Assembly: GCA_951802425.1 (NCBI GenBank)
Contig: OX637794.1
Coordinates: forward strand, 4,960,001-5,024,000
Source: Clavaria fumosa
Taxonomy: Eukaryota; Basidiomycota; Agaricomycetes; Agaricales; Clavariaceae
Reading direction: 5' to 3'
Length of the DNA stretch: 64,000 nt
The translations under genes and the position numbers were made by a program. A model generated the notes under the pieces. The model saw nothing but the letters and a program-made list of their open reading frames with translations. It searched no databases and was not told the origin of the DNA. This document shows positions 1-10,141 of this stretch, one piece after another. How positions within the stretch are numbered: the stretch's first letter is position 1; the number at the start of each line of letters is the position of its first letter.

Positions 1-120
1 GCTAGCTGATCTTGCTTGTCGGCTTCCTGGTCAGCTGGAGGCGGAGACACACTCTGTTCGGCGGAGTTACTTCCAACGCTCTGCCCCCACAGCTTCTCAG
101 CTACTCGTTCTAGGAAGACG
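1..120 (-). pseudogene. Fragment of a VPS11 exon, inverted relative to the intact gene
   Basis: The first 120 bases read, on the minus strand, as a near copy of the large VPS11 exon at 18717-18837, with a handful of substitutions. The similarity stops abruptly at base 120, where a different relic begins. The left edge is cut by the window start, so the true length is unknown. It has no start codon and cannot encode a working protein. I infer a duplicated fragment rather than a gene. Confidence 0.85.
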
Positions 121-126
121 CAGAGT

Positions 127-222
127 GCGTGTCCGTGCAGCACAACTGCGTACATGCAACCATGTCAGCATGTGCGGAGTGCCAGGACGGCATGTGGTCC
201 ACGCGAGCTCATTCCCTCTTCA
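127..222 (+). pseudogene. Relic of the Cys-rich membrane-protein family
   Basis: The translation shows a C-x-C-S-T-x2-Y motif and then, after a shift of frame, a SACAxCQ motif. This is the order found in exon 3 of the membrane protein gene at 6486-8183 (CECSTVVYS then SACADCQ). The frame break and lack of neighbouring exons make it a relic. It abuts the VPS11 fragment directly. Similarity is moderate, so it derives from a paralogue or an old copy. Confidence 0.5.
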
Positions 223-1013
223 CCGTCACAGACCCTCTGCCCCTTTGCCTTATTCCTGTCCTGCTCCTCGTGAAGAAATGGATATGATGAAGGCTGGTGC
301 TGACCACTGTACAGCAGGGCGACCGCGTGCACGACGGTGTCCGGGCCTCGATCTGAGGCTGTGACGCATGTGTTTGTGCGTAGGATTCCAGTTGCCCATG
401 AATCTCCTTCATGCATCAATATTCACTGGAATATGACGAGAATGTTTGACCTGTATACTATGACAACCCTCGTTGACGTTTACGCACACCGTAAATTCAT
501 TCCTGATGTTAATTTAGCGTTGACTACGGCGCGGACTACAGCGCGGCAGCATCGTAAAATACTCAATCTCAAAGAGTGTTTCCGACGCCACCAGTGCCAT
601 GTTTTGTGGCTTGGCAAGGGGGTAAGTAACGCGGTAACCGAGAGTGACCCCAAAACGACCCTTGCTGTGATGCAATGCTGTAAAAGCCGAGAGATGCCGA
701 TGATCAGCGATATCTCTCTCAACCGTGTGATGTCATGTGAGTCAGAACAGAGAGAGAGAGAGATGATACTACCACTGACTGTAGCAGTACTACTACCCTA
801 GTATTACTGTTATAGTAGTAGTAGTAGTAGAACTGTAGTACTGTAGTGTAGTACTGTAGTACTATACTGTAACAGTCTCACACGACTGAGTGTCACACAC
901 ACGCCGATACGATCTAACACCAGTCAAATTTACAGCATTTTTTATCATTATCGAACTTTTTATTATCTCAGAGTCTCATCCATTTCTCTTCTCTCTCATC
1001 CCTCATCCCCTCC
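223..1013. other. Intergenic region upstream of the first aldo-keto reductase
   Basis: No supported gene; the open frames here are short and lack recognisable motifs. It holds a microsatellite at 813-872. A T-rich stretch near 940-965 precedes the reductase start and may be promoter. Confidence 0.6.
813..872. repeat. TAG/GTA-type microsatellite
   Basis: Runs of tag and gtact units (tagtagtag, gtactgtag) form a simple-sequence tract about 140-200 bp upstream of the first aldo-keto reductase start. Confidence 0.85.
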
Positions 1014-2001
1014 ATGTCCGCTTACATTCCTCTCCAAGATGGTACAAAAGTCCCTTGGCTTGCTTATGGAACAGGTACCGCTCTCTACGGAAAGGACTCC
1101 AGCGACGCCGTCCGTATAGCCATCCTCAACGGCGTAACCCACTTCGACACCGCGCAGGCTTACAAGAACGAGGACGGTCTCGGGCAGGCGCTCGTCGACT
1201 CAGAGAGAGCCCGTTCTTCCTTCTTTATCACCACCAAACTCGGCGCGTTGCGTCCCGGCCAGTCCGTCGAGTCCTCCCTCAACGACTCGCTCCAAAAGCT
1301 GCAGACCTCCTACGTCGATCTCTTCCTCATCCATAACCCGGCACAGCACGAAGGAAAGCTCAAGGATGTCTGGAAAGGCATGGAGAGGGTCAAGCAGCAG
1401 GGCCTCGCAAAAAATATAGGCGTGTCGAACTTCGCCATCGCCCATCTCCAGGAGATTCTCGAGGGCGCACGCGTCGTCCCCGCAGTCAACCAGGTGAGTC
1501 ACAACGGAACCACATTTAAACGCGGCACCGTGCTCAACCGAGGCCGTCAGATCGAGTACCACCCCTACCTCTACCGCGCCGCCTCGCCCATCGTCAAGTT
1601 CTGCCAGGAACGCGGGATCGCCATCGCAGCGTACGGCGGGCTCGCTCCGATCGCGCGTTATCTGGGGGGCCCCGTCGACCCTGTCCTCGCGAGGGTGCGG
1701 GACCGCGTCGAGGGCATACGCGGATCTCCTGTCACCATTGCGCAGATCTTGCTCAAGTGGCTCAATCAGCAGGGTTGCATAGTCGTATCGTGCGTTCTGT
1801 CCTTTTCCTCCCCTTTCTTTTTTTGGTCTATCCTCATCTTGATGTAGAACTACAACAAAACGGGCACGCATCATGGAATACGTGGACACCCTTCATGTTC
1901 CGAACTTGACTCCAGATGAGATCCAACTCATATCAGACCGTGGATCGGAGTTACATAGGAGGTCTTATATGCATTCTCTATTCGGGGAGAAACAACCATG
2001 A
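1014..2001 (+). CDS. Aldo-keto reductase, copy 1 (full catalytic tetrad)
   Basis: NAD(P)H-dependent aldo-keto reductase, which would reduce aldehydes or ketones in the cytosol; substrate unknown. Exons 1014-1493, 1551-1789 and 1848-2001 give 290 residues, a little shorter than many family members. The tetrad is D45, Y50, K75 and H107 (FDTAQAY, TTKLG, LFLIHNP). The NQIEYHPYL core strand motif spans the first splice junction, and a TSTK-like cofactor-loop segment follows the second. Intron 1 is 57 nt with no stop codon, so retention would add 19 in-frame residues. This is the first of three tandem copies and the only one keeping the catalytic His. The start is the first ATG, which aligns with the starts of copies 2 and 3. 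Confidence 0.93.
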
Positions 2002-2776
2002 CTTTTATTTGTTTTCCCTTTCTTCCTTTTATTCCTCTCGAAAGTAGAGCCAATGGGTGCTCTCCAAATCATCAATACTGTACCGATGTAGCCAAAATTA
2101 TTGTCAATTTACAAGTTTTTTGTACCCGTAGAACAGAAGGAAACCCTTGCGACCAATGTACCAATGTACTGCAACAACAACAACCATCTCTCACCGTCTC
2201 GTCGCCGCGCCGGACCTAACCCGGCTTGGTATGAGAAAATCCTAGTTTGGGACCATCGGGTGGCATACGGTCCATGCCTACGGCTAGCGCCCTTGCTCTG
2301 CAAGAATAATAGTTTTGCCGTAAGATCCTGCCGCGCCGCCGCATGCAGGGTCGTGTGGAACGCGTGTGGGCTGTGCTCCCAGTTGTGCGTCACACGGCGT
2401 CATCCTGAATCAAGATTGCACCGTGACTCGTTGGTCTTGGCAGGGCTGTTGCCTCCCTCGATCCCGCCAGCACTCTATGCGAGCTCATCGCGGGGCACGG
2501 CAGACGATGTATGTGGCTAGGTCTGTTCATGCTCAATGTCGCAGTGCCGAAGAAGTGGAGCTACTGGAGCTGTGCCGTGTGTAGCCCCGAGGGGTTGTGG
2601 AATCACAAACAAGACACCTCCCTCATGGATATGGAGTCTAGCCTGTAAGTCCAATTTACAGCATTTTTTTCTCGATACGGTGTCATTCATCTCCGTTCCG
2701 TCGTTTATATCAGCAGGGTCTGAGCAAGCTCAACCCACCACACCACCACACCACCACCACCTCTACCACGACAACC
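2002..2776. other. Intergenic between reductase copies 1 and 2
   Basis: No gene seen. The stretch near 2204-2262 (ccggacctaacccggctt, then tatgagaaa) recurs downstream of copy 2 at about 3991-4045 and partly downstream of copy 3 near 5840-5875, so the duplicated unit includes 3' flanking DNA. A TATA-like tttatatcagca at about 2703 lies some 70 bp before the copy 2 start. Confidence 0.7.
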
Positions 2777-3769
2777 ATGGCCTACGTTCCCCTCGCAGAC
2801 GGAACGCGCGTCCCCTGGCTGGCATACGGCACTGGCTCCGCACTCTCCAAACAGGACCCCAGCGACGCCGTGCGCGTCGCGATCCTCAACGGCGTGACCC
2901 ACTTCGACACCGCGCAGGCGTACCAGAACGAGGACGGCCTCGGGCAGGCACTCGTCGACTCGGAGCGGCCGCGCTCCACCTTCTTCATCACCACCAAACT
3001 CGGCGCGTTGCGTCCCGGCCAGTCCGTCGAGTCCGCCCTCGGCGGCTCGCTCCAAAAGCTGCAGACCGCCTACGTCGATCTCTTCCTCATCAATAACCCG
3101 GCACAGCACGAAGGAAAGCTCAAGGATGTCTGGAAAGGCATGGAGAGAGTCAAGCAGCAGGGCCTCGCAAAAAATATAGGCGTGTCGAACTTCACCGTCG
3201 CCCATCTCCAGGAGATTCTCGAGGGCGCACGCGTCGTCCCCGCAGTCAACCAGGTGAGTCACAACGGAACCACATTTAAACGCGGCACCGTGCTCAACCG
3301 AGGCCGTCTTGACGATAGATCGAGTACCACCCCTACCTCTACCGCGCCGCCTCGCCCATTATCAAGTTCTGCCAGGAACGCAGGATCGCCATCGCGGCGT
3401 ACGGCGGGCTCGCGCCGCTCGCGCGCTTCCCGCGGGGCCCCGTCGACCCTGTCCTCGCGAGGGTGCGGGACCGCGTCGAGGGCATGCGCGGATCTCCTGT
3501 CACCGTCGCGCAGATCTTGCTCAAGTGGCTCCAGCAGCAGGGCTGTATCGTCGTGTCGTGCGTTCGGTCCCCTCCTCTTTTCTGTGCCCGTGCTCACGGG
3601 CTGTTCCCGCTCGTGTAGGACGTCGCGGAAACGGGCACGCATGATGGAGTACATGGACACCGTCCATGTCCCTAAATTGACGGCGGAGGAGATCCAACTG
3701 ATATCGGACCGCGGATCGGAAGTGCATAAGAGGTCTTATATGCATCATGTTTTTAATGAGCAGCCATGA
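2777..3769 (+). CDS. Aldo-keto reductase, copy 2 (catalytic His replaced by Asn)
   Basis: Second tandem copy, exons 2777-3253, 3319-3557 and 3619-3769, 288 residues, with the same two intron positions as copy 1. D44, Y49 and K74 of the tetrad are kept, but the position equivalent to H107 reads Asn (LFLINNP), a single-base change from His. The cofactor-side motifs (NQIEYHPYL; STSRKR) remain, so it could still bind NADPH. In this family the His helps orient substrate and donate a proton, so activity may be altered or lost; that is inference. The open frame and canonical splice sites argue against a simple pseudogene. Confidence 0.9.
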   Translation: MAYVPLADGTRVPWLAYGTGSALSKQDPSDAVRVAILNGVTHFDTAQAYQNEDGLGQALVDSERPRSTFFITTKLGALRPGQSVESALGGSLQKLQTAYVDLFLINNPAQHEGKLKDVWKGMERVKQQGLAKNIGVSNFTVAHLQEILEGARVVPAVNQVSHNGTTFKRGTVLNRGRLDDRSSTTPTSTAPPRPLSSSARNAGSPSRRTAGSRRSRASRGAPSTLSSRGCGTASRACADLLSPSRRSCSSGSSSRAVSSCRAFGPLLFSVPVLTGCSRSCRTSRKRARMMEYMDTVHVPKLTAEEIQLISDRGSEVHKRSYMHHVFNEQP

Positions 3770-4619
3770 CGGAGACTGTTTCCTTTTTTCCTTCTTCCTT
3801 TTTCCCTCTTCCTCGACAGGAGAGTCAATCAAATCATAACTGCATTACTGTGTACAACTGTAACCAATGTAGCCGAACCATTTCAATTAATTATCGAGCA
3901 ATTTTGTACCTGTAGAAAAGCTAGCACACCTTTTGGCCCTGTACTGTACTCTACCTTGTACAACATCTTGCGCGTCTCGTGTCGTTCGCCGCGCCGGACC
4001 TAACCCGGCTTAGTATGAGAAAGCCTTGTTTGGGTTGGATCGTACGACTCGGAAAGACACCCCGACCGCCGGACGGGCAGGCAGCAACACACAGACCCAG
4101 CACAGCCGTCCAACTGCAAAATGCTCCACAGTGACTAGCGCCCCTTGTCCTGCCGCGCCGGTTCGGTGCCACCGGTCACCGGTGTGCCCTCGGACAGCAC
4201 TCGAGCTGGACTGGATTGGACTGCCTGTCTTCTGGGCGTTTAGCGGGCCACTGTTCGCTCACTGCACCCACTTCACAGTGCACCCATTGGGCTGCCGCCT
4301 CCCCCCCGTGCACTTCTACGCGAACCCACGAAAGACTGTCTCGACATCTTCAGTTTGGCCCGTTCACGCTCAACATCCAACTCCAACACCGGGGAAGATT
4401 GAAGCCACTGGAGCTGTGTCAGAGTCTTCTGCCAGTGACGAAAATCGTGAAACCCCATACATGTACCCCACGGATGCCTAGCCCGTCAGTCAATTTACAG
4501 CTTTCAAGTTGTTTTTCCAATAAAGTATTGCACTTACTCGCCCATCCTCCCCTCATATATATATCAGCAAGGTCTGGGCGAACTCAACCCACCGCACCAC
4601 CTCTACCACCACGACAACC
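3770..4619. other. Intergenic between reductase copies 2 and 3
   Basis: No gene seen. Carries the duplicated 3' flank near 3991-4045. A TATA-like tract catatatatatcagcaagg at about 4554-4572 lies some 50-65 bp before the copy 3 start and matches the element before copy 2, so both probably keep an equivalent promoter. Confidence 0.65.
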
Positions 4620-5634
4620 ATGTACAACTACGTTCCCCTCGCAGACGGAACACGCGTCCCCTGGCTGGCATACGGCACCGGCACCGCCCTCTCCAAGAAG
4701 GACTCCCGCGACGCCGTGCGCGTCGCGGTCCTCAACGGCGTGACCCATTTCGACACCGCGCAGGCGTACAAGAACGAGGACGGCCTCGGGCAGGCACTCG
4801 TCGACTCGGAGCGGCCGCGCTCCACCTTTTTCGTCACCACGAAGCTCGGCGCGCTGCGCCCCGGGCAGAGTGTCGAGGCCGCACTGGACGAGGCGCTACA
4901 GCGGCTGCAAGTGAGATACGTGGACCTGTTCCTGGTGCAGGATCCGCTGCAACATCAAGGGACGCTCAGGGACGTCTGGAAGGGCATGGAGCGGGTGAAG
5001 CAGCAGGGGCTCGCGCGGAACATCGGCGTGGCGAACTTCACCGTCGCCCATCTCTGCGAGCTCCTCGCGGGCGCGCGCGTCGTCCCCGCGGTCAACCAGG
5101 TGAGTCACAACGGAACCACATTCCAGCACCGCAGCTGCCGTGTTCTCTGACGCCGGGCGCCTGTTTGTGAACGACAGATTGAGTACCATCCGTACGTCTA
5201 CCGCGCCGCGGCGCCGCTCGTCGAGTTCTGCCGGGAACGCGGGATCGCCGTCGCAGCGTACGGCGGGCTCGCGCCGCTCGCGCGCTTCCCGCGGGGCCCC
5301 GTCGACCCTGTCCTCGCGAGGGTGCGGGACCGCGTCGAGGGCGTGCGCGGGTCTCCTGTCACCGTTGCCCAGATCCTGCTCAAGTGGCTCCAGCAGCAGG
5401 GCTGTATCGTCGTGTCGTGCGTTCTGTCGCCTCTTTGCCTCCTTCTCCTTGGGCCCATTCTCACCGACCCCCTGTTCGTGTAGGACGTCGAGAAAACGCG
5501 CGCGCATTTTGGAATACTTGGACACTCTTCGTGTTCCGAACTTAACACCAGAAGAGATGCAACACATATCGGATCGTGGATCAGAGGTGCATAAGAGGTC
5601 TTATATGCATCATGCATTCATGGAGCAACCATGA
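4620..5634 (+). CDS. Aldo-keto reductase, copy 3 (catalytic His replaced by Gln)
   Basis: Third tandem copy, exons 4620-5099, 5178-5416 and 5484-5634, 289 residues, same gene structure as copies 1 and 2. D45, Y50 and K75 are present but the His position reads Gln (LFLVQDP), and the neighbouring residues also differ from copies 1 and 2. Exon 1 from about 4850 on is more diverged and GC-richer than in the other copies, which share long near-identical stretches. The cofactor-binding segments are kept. It may be a reductase with altered chemistry or a non-catalytic paralogue. Confidence 0.9.
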
Positions 5635-6485
5635 CGAAGACTTTTTTTTTTTCGATTTTCGATTTTCGATCTTCCTTTTATTCCCTTGACATTATTAGAG
5701 TATTCTAAACCATAACTACTGTATCGTTCAAGTTGTAGCCGAATTGTTTCCCTTACAGATTTTGTACCTGTAGTCAGTGATGTGCAGGCTGTAGAAGACT
5801 CAGGTAGACCTCGCGGAATGTATCTTGTTGCCACGCCAGGCTTGGTAGGAGAAATCCTTGTTTGGGGATGGGTCGTATGGCTATTCCGACAGACAGATGT
5901 ACAGGTACAGCGCTGCCCTTCACTCCAACTACTGTAGTAGCGCCTTGCTGCGCTGCGGCCCGCAATTTCCGGGCGCAGTGTCGTGTCGACTGGATTGGAC
6001 TGGACTGGACTGGACTGGACTATGCTGACTGTGCGTCTTAGCCGGCCATCATTCGCGGTGTGACATACTGCAGCCACTCCATGGTGCACCCATGGGTCAT
6101 GGCGGGGCTGCCGCATTCCCGCCTGCACTCTGCGCCTTGCTGCGGCGCACGAGAGGCGACTTGTCTAATAAAACCCTCGTCCAGCGTGCAGCGTCCAGCA
6201 TGCAGCGTCCGACTTTCCTCTGACGGAAATCACATACAAGTGGCCCTCCGGGTCCTTTCACATTCTAACCTCAGGAGAAGATGAAGAACAATGAAGCCGG
6301 CTGCGGTTGCGGGTCGCTGGTAACCACACAAAGAACACCAGCGTCGGGTTCCTTATTCATTGCTCGCCTCGGGAATGGGGACGCTCTCTCTGTACAACCA
6401 CCACCACTCACCGTAACCTCAGGCTAATCCTCATCTCCCTACGGACCTCTTCGTCCCCTCTCCGTCGACACTTCGCTTGACTCGA
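5635..6485. other. Intergenic region downstream of the reductase cluster
   Basis: No gene seen. It holds the third, weaker copy of the reductase 3' flank (about 5840-5875), five tandem tggac units at 5996-6020, and a short duplication of ccag-gtgcagcgt type units near 6180-6210. Confidence 0.6.
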
Positions 6486-8183
6486 ATGCAGTTTTTGCAA
6501 GTGCTCCTCTGGTGGCTCCTCTGGCTCGCCGCGCCCGGACGCACCCCCGCGTCCCCCCGCGTGAGCGCCGTGTGTGCACAACAGCAACAGCGGCAGATCC
6601 CGCCCGCCGCGTGTCTGCCGACGTACCGCTGGGTGAGATACGCCCAACCTAATATCGATGCTCTCTTGCCGTCCGTTTCCTCGCCCTGGACAGCGGTTGC
6701 CCGTGTTGTTGGCTTGATGTAACTGACGGACCGTCGTCCCCCCCTCCTCCTTTCTGCAGGCTTATAACGTGCTCGACCAGAGCCCGTGCCTCGTTGCGGC
6801 TCGCCTGCGCAGTGCTTGTGTGACCGGCCGTGCGTCTTCCCCCTTTCCTTTAATTTATTTGCTGAAGTGTTGACTGCGCTGCACCCCCAGCGTACAGCAT
6901 GGGCCCGCTTCCGCCCGGGACGTACTACCCTGCCCCCGCGCCGCAGGACGCGAACCCGTGCGAGTGCAGCACTGTCGTGTACAGCCTCGTCAGTGCGTGT
7001 GCAGACTGCCAGTCGCAGAACTTCCTCAAGTAAGCTGGGAGGGGGACAATGTAACCCCCTCCTTCTGTTTGTGGTGTTTTCAGGTTTGCTGACTCGCTGA
7101 CTTTGACTCTTTAAAATATATATGCATTCTGCGATCCCACCTCTCCATCCACTCGCGTCCACGTAGATGGAGTGCATGGCGCGCGAACTGCATGAAAGTG
7201 TATATTAGCAGGTCGGACCCCCTTTCGCATGGCTCTCTTTCCCTCATTCCTCTCTGATGCGCTGACCCGCGGAATCGGTTAGTTTCGCCTCGCCTACACC
7301 AGCGGACATCGTTGTACCACGCTGGGCATTCCTGGATGTTACGGTGGGTCTGCCTCTCGCATCTCACGAGAGACTCTGTGGCGCGCAATGGATGACGTGG
7401 GTCCCATTTATCTTGTCAGAGGGACGACCTGTACAACGCCACGGGTGCCAGAACGGCAGCTGCTGGTAGGTCTCTTTGTCTCCTCCGTGTGCTGAAGCTC
7501 AACCCAAAACTCTTCCCTCTCAGAAGAGTCCAACTCCACCGGCTTGATGGTGATCACCGCGGCCGCGGCCGCGCCCAGCACATTCCTTCCGTCGAGCCCG
7601 GCGAAAGGCGTGAACGTTGCGGGGCTCGTGTTCGCACTCATGGGCGGGCTCATCATGTTCACGATCGTTGGCGCTATGATCTTCCGCCAAGCGCGTCTGC
7701 GGCGGAACGCCGAGGCAGAGGAGGCCACCGAGGCGGCAGCAGCAGCAGCTGCTGCTGAAACGGCCAAGGTGGGCCCACAGCATCGGGGGTCTTCGGAGCA
7801 GTATCGTCTTCGTAACTTGTCCAAGGTGAGCTAGAGCAACGGCGTGGACCGGACCGGGAGGGGTGCGGTTGGCGCAGGCAGGCAGCCGTTCTTCTCTCTC
7901 TCTCCCCCTTCCTGTCGTCCGCGTTCATGCCGCCGTCGCCGGGAATTACCGAGTCGCTGACGGGCACTTGCGCATATGCCTCCTGTCCCCTCTAACCCCG
8001 CACGCACAACAGGTCTCGCAAAAAACGCCGACGGTCGAGGAGCCGTCGGGGAGTGCGCCGCTCCCGCAGGCGCCACTGCCACTGCGCACGCGCAACATTT
8101 CCCGGTCGGCGAGTATGCAGTCGTCGGAGGGACATCATACGCTCCGGCAGCCCTCCACGCGACCCCTACGCCCAGAGGCCTGA
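6486..8183 (+). CDS. Single-pass membrane protein with Cys-rich ectodomain
   Basis: Function unknown; the layout matches a membrane-protein family I associate with basidiomycetes. Eight exons with consistent phases: 6486-6632, 6760-6829, 6891-7029, 7167-7211, 7283-7343, 7420-7465, 7524-7825, 8013-8183, giving 326 residues. An N-terminal hydrophobic signal peptide (QFLQVLLWWLLWLA) is followed by a Cys-containing ectodomain with QAYNVLDQ-like, CECSTVVYS, SACADCQ and W-x2-W-x2-NC motifs, then a PRWAFLDV segment. NAT and NST are possible N-glycosylation sites. One membrane helix lies at about 200-222, followed by a basic RQARLRRN stop-transfer and an Ala-rich, Ser/Thr-rich tail. This predicts a type I surface protein. 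The 5' splice site after exon 4 (gtcgga) is non-standard and is the weakest part of the model. Confidence 0.75.
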
Positions 8184-8868
8184 GGGCGCCTTATAACATC
8201 GATAATAGCAAACGTGGTCTCGTAGGGACATAGTCTCCTCTGTCAGACAGGCCATGGACGCGTTTCCTGCCTGGCTTGGCGGCGAGGCGCCCAAACCGGT
8301 GACCTCTATTTGTTGTGGTTCAGGTGCCTCATTATCAACGGACACCGGGATCTACCATACATGATCTTCTGACTTTGTAATTGGGGCCGTAATTGGGGCC
8401 GTACAATACTCACATCCGGAAGGTGCTATTCTGCTCCAATGTTGCTACAGTCACAACAAATCAGGCAGCTAGCCGAAGAACAGGGCCAATAACCCACGAA
8501 CACAAAGCTTATTATTATCAAAGCGAGATGCGCTTTTTTCTTGCCAGAGACCGGCAATGCAATGTGGGTCTGGGGTGTGCTAGTGAATTAACCAGAGCCG
8601 GTACTGTGGACTGAAATTGAGGAAGGCGATGGGTTGGTTCAACACGAGAGCAATCCAATGCTGTGAACGCAAGGTCACCTCTGCGCAAGACGGTATTTTG
8701 CAAACAAACAACAGTCTGAAATTGGTCGAGAACTGTGGGACATTTTCTACCGAACACCACTGTATTTCGTGATTACTGTAAGCGTGATCCGTTGGCCGTG
8801 ATTCAATCACGGGAATCACAGTGATTCATTCCCACCCACACTGGTTCTTTGTCAACACAGCAACCGTA
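8184..8868. other. Intergenic, nothing recognised
   Basis: No supported gene, RNA or repeat. Composition is mixed with a direct repeat of aattggggccgta near 8380-8400. The end of this stretch should contain the promoter of the cis-prenyltransferase. Confidence 0.6.
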
Positions 8869-10004
8869 ATGACATTGACAAGGCTCGAAAGTACTCTCGT
8901 CAATATCCTTTCCCAGGGCCCAATACCACGACATGTCGCATTTATTATGGACGGCAATCGTCGGTACGCCAGGGCGAATCGCAAACGCCTCGACGAAGGC
9001 CACTCCAGTGGGTACCTCACTCTGCGCAAGGTGGGCCACATTTCGATTCACCGGTGCCGAGACGCAGACTTCATTCTCGACCACAGATGCTTGACATGTG
9101 TTACCAGCTTGGGATACGCTGCGTTTCTGTATACGCGTTTTCAATCGAGAATTTCAAGCGTCCGGAGGTCGAGGTACAAGCCCTCATGCAGCTTGCAGAG
9201 TCCTCACTACTCGAGCTTTGTTCAAGCGAGTGAGTCGCTTCCTTCCATATGTCCATATTATCAATGTCATTTTAGGGATATTCTACAGGAGCGCCAGGTC
9301 AAATTGAACGTCCTGGGCAACAAATGCCTCCTTCCACCTGCTGTCCAAGCCGCTGCACAGAAAGCGGAGAATTTGACTCGCGAGAATAACGGGTGAGCGA
9401 CTTCTCCAACGCCGTGTTCACAGACAAGCTACGCCGGATTTGGATATAATTTACGGCCGTGCGCTTGACGGAGTCCTTTTTTTTCTCTTTGCTCTCAGCG
9501 CCATCCTCAACGTGTGCATGCCGTACACATCACGTGACGAGATCAAGACCGCAGTCCAGTCGTCCGTCGTCGCCGCGCTGAACGCGTATCAGGACGAGGA
9601 GCTGTGAGTCGCCTGCCATAGAAAGCATTTCCGCTTTTTAAGCAAAGCCGCCAGAAGTTCTCCAATCGATCTCGGGGACGCTACAGCCCACCGCGAAATC
9701 GAGGCACACTTGATGACCTCCTTGGTTGGCAGCCCTCCCCTCGATATCCTGGTCCGCACAAGCGGTGTCAAACGTCTGAGCGATTTCTTCCTGTGGCAGG
9801 TATGTATTTCCACGAATTTTTGACTATGTGTTGAGTGCCTTCCTCTGTCACAAGTGTTGCGAAGGGGTGCAGTTGCATTTCTCTTCTACCTTGTGGCCCG
9901 ACTTCACTGCATGGAATATGGTGCCCATCATTCTGGATTATCAGAGAAAGATTTGGTCCCAGCGACAGCAAGTGATGTGTCAAATCCCTTTCCGCGCCAA
10001 GTAA
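8869..10004 (+). CDS. cis-prenyltransferase (dehydrodolichyl diphosphate synthase)
   Basis: RER2/DHDDS-type subunit that elongates farnesyl diphosphate with isopentenyl diphosphate to long-chain polyprenyl diphosphate, the dolichol precursor for ER glycosylation. Six exons: 8869-9030, 9087-9229, 9276-9392, 9499-9603, 9655-9799, 9855-10004; 273 residues, normal for the family. Motifs in order: [10 protein letters not shown] with the catalytic Asp, [32 protein letters not shown], and [11 protein letters not shown] with the substrate-binding Arg and Ser, then a C-terminal LWPDF region. Introns are 46-106 nt. The start is the ATG nearest the conserved region; an in-frame start further upstream is possible. 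Converges with SKN7, the stop codons lying about 140 bp apart. Confidence 0.95.
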
Positions 10005-10141
10005 GATGTGAAGCTATTTTGTGCTTGCATTTCATGCTACATTGACGCTCGTGACATGGGTGTAAGTGTGCTATATGTCCGGAAAAATGTTGATTATATG
10101 ACGTGGATGTAGGGAGTGCTATATGAGCACCGCTCAAGAGA

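Noticed and set aside
337..801. 154-residue plus-strand frame before the reductase cluster
   Set aside because: No homology recognised, ends in simple repeat, no splice or promoter support.
1200..1889. Minus-strand 229-residue frame opposite the first aldo-keto reductase (and similar ones opposite copies 2 and 3)
   Set aside because: These are antisense shadows of GC-rich reductase exons; they mirror the intron-exon similarity and contain no family motif.
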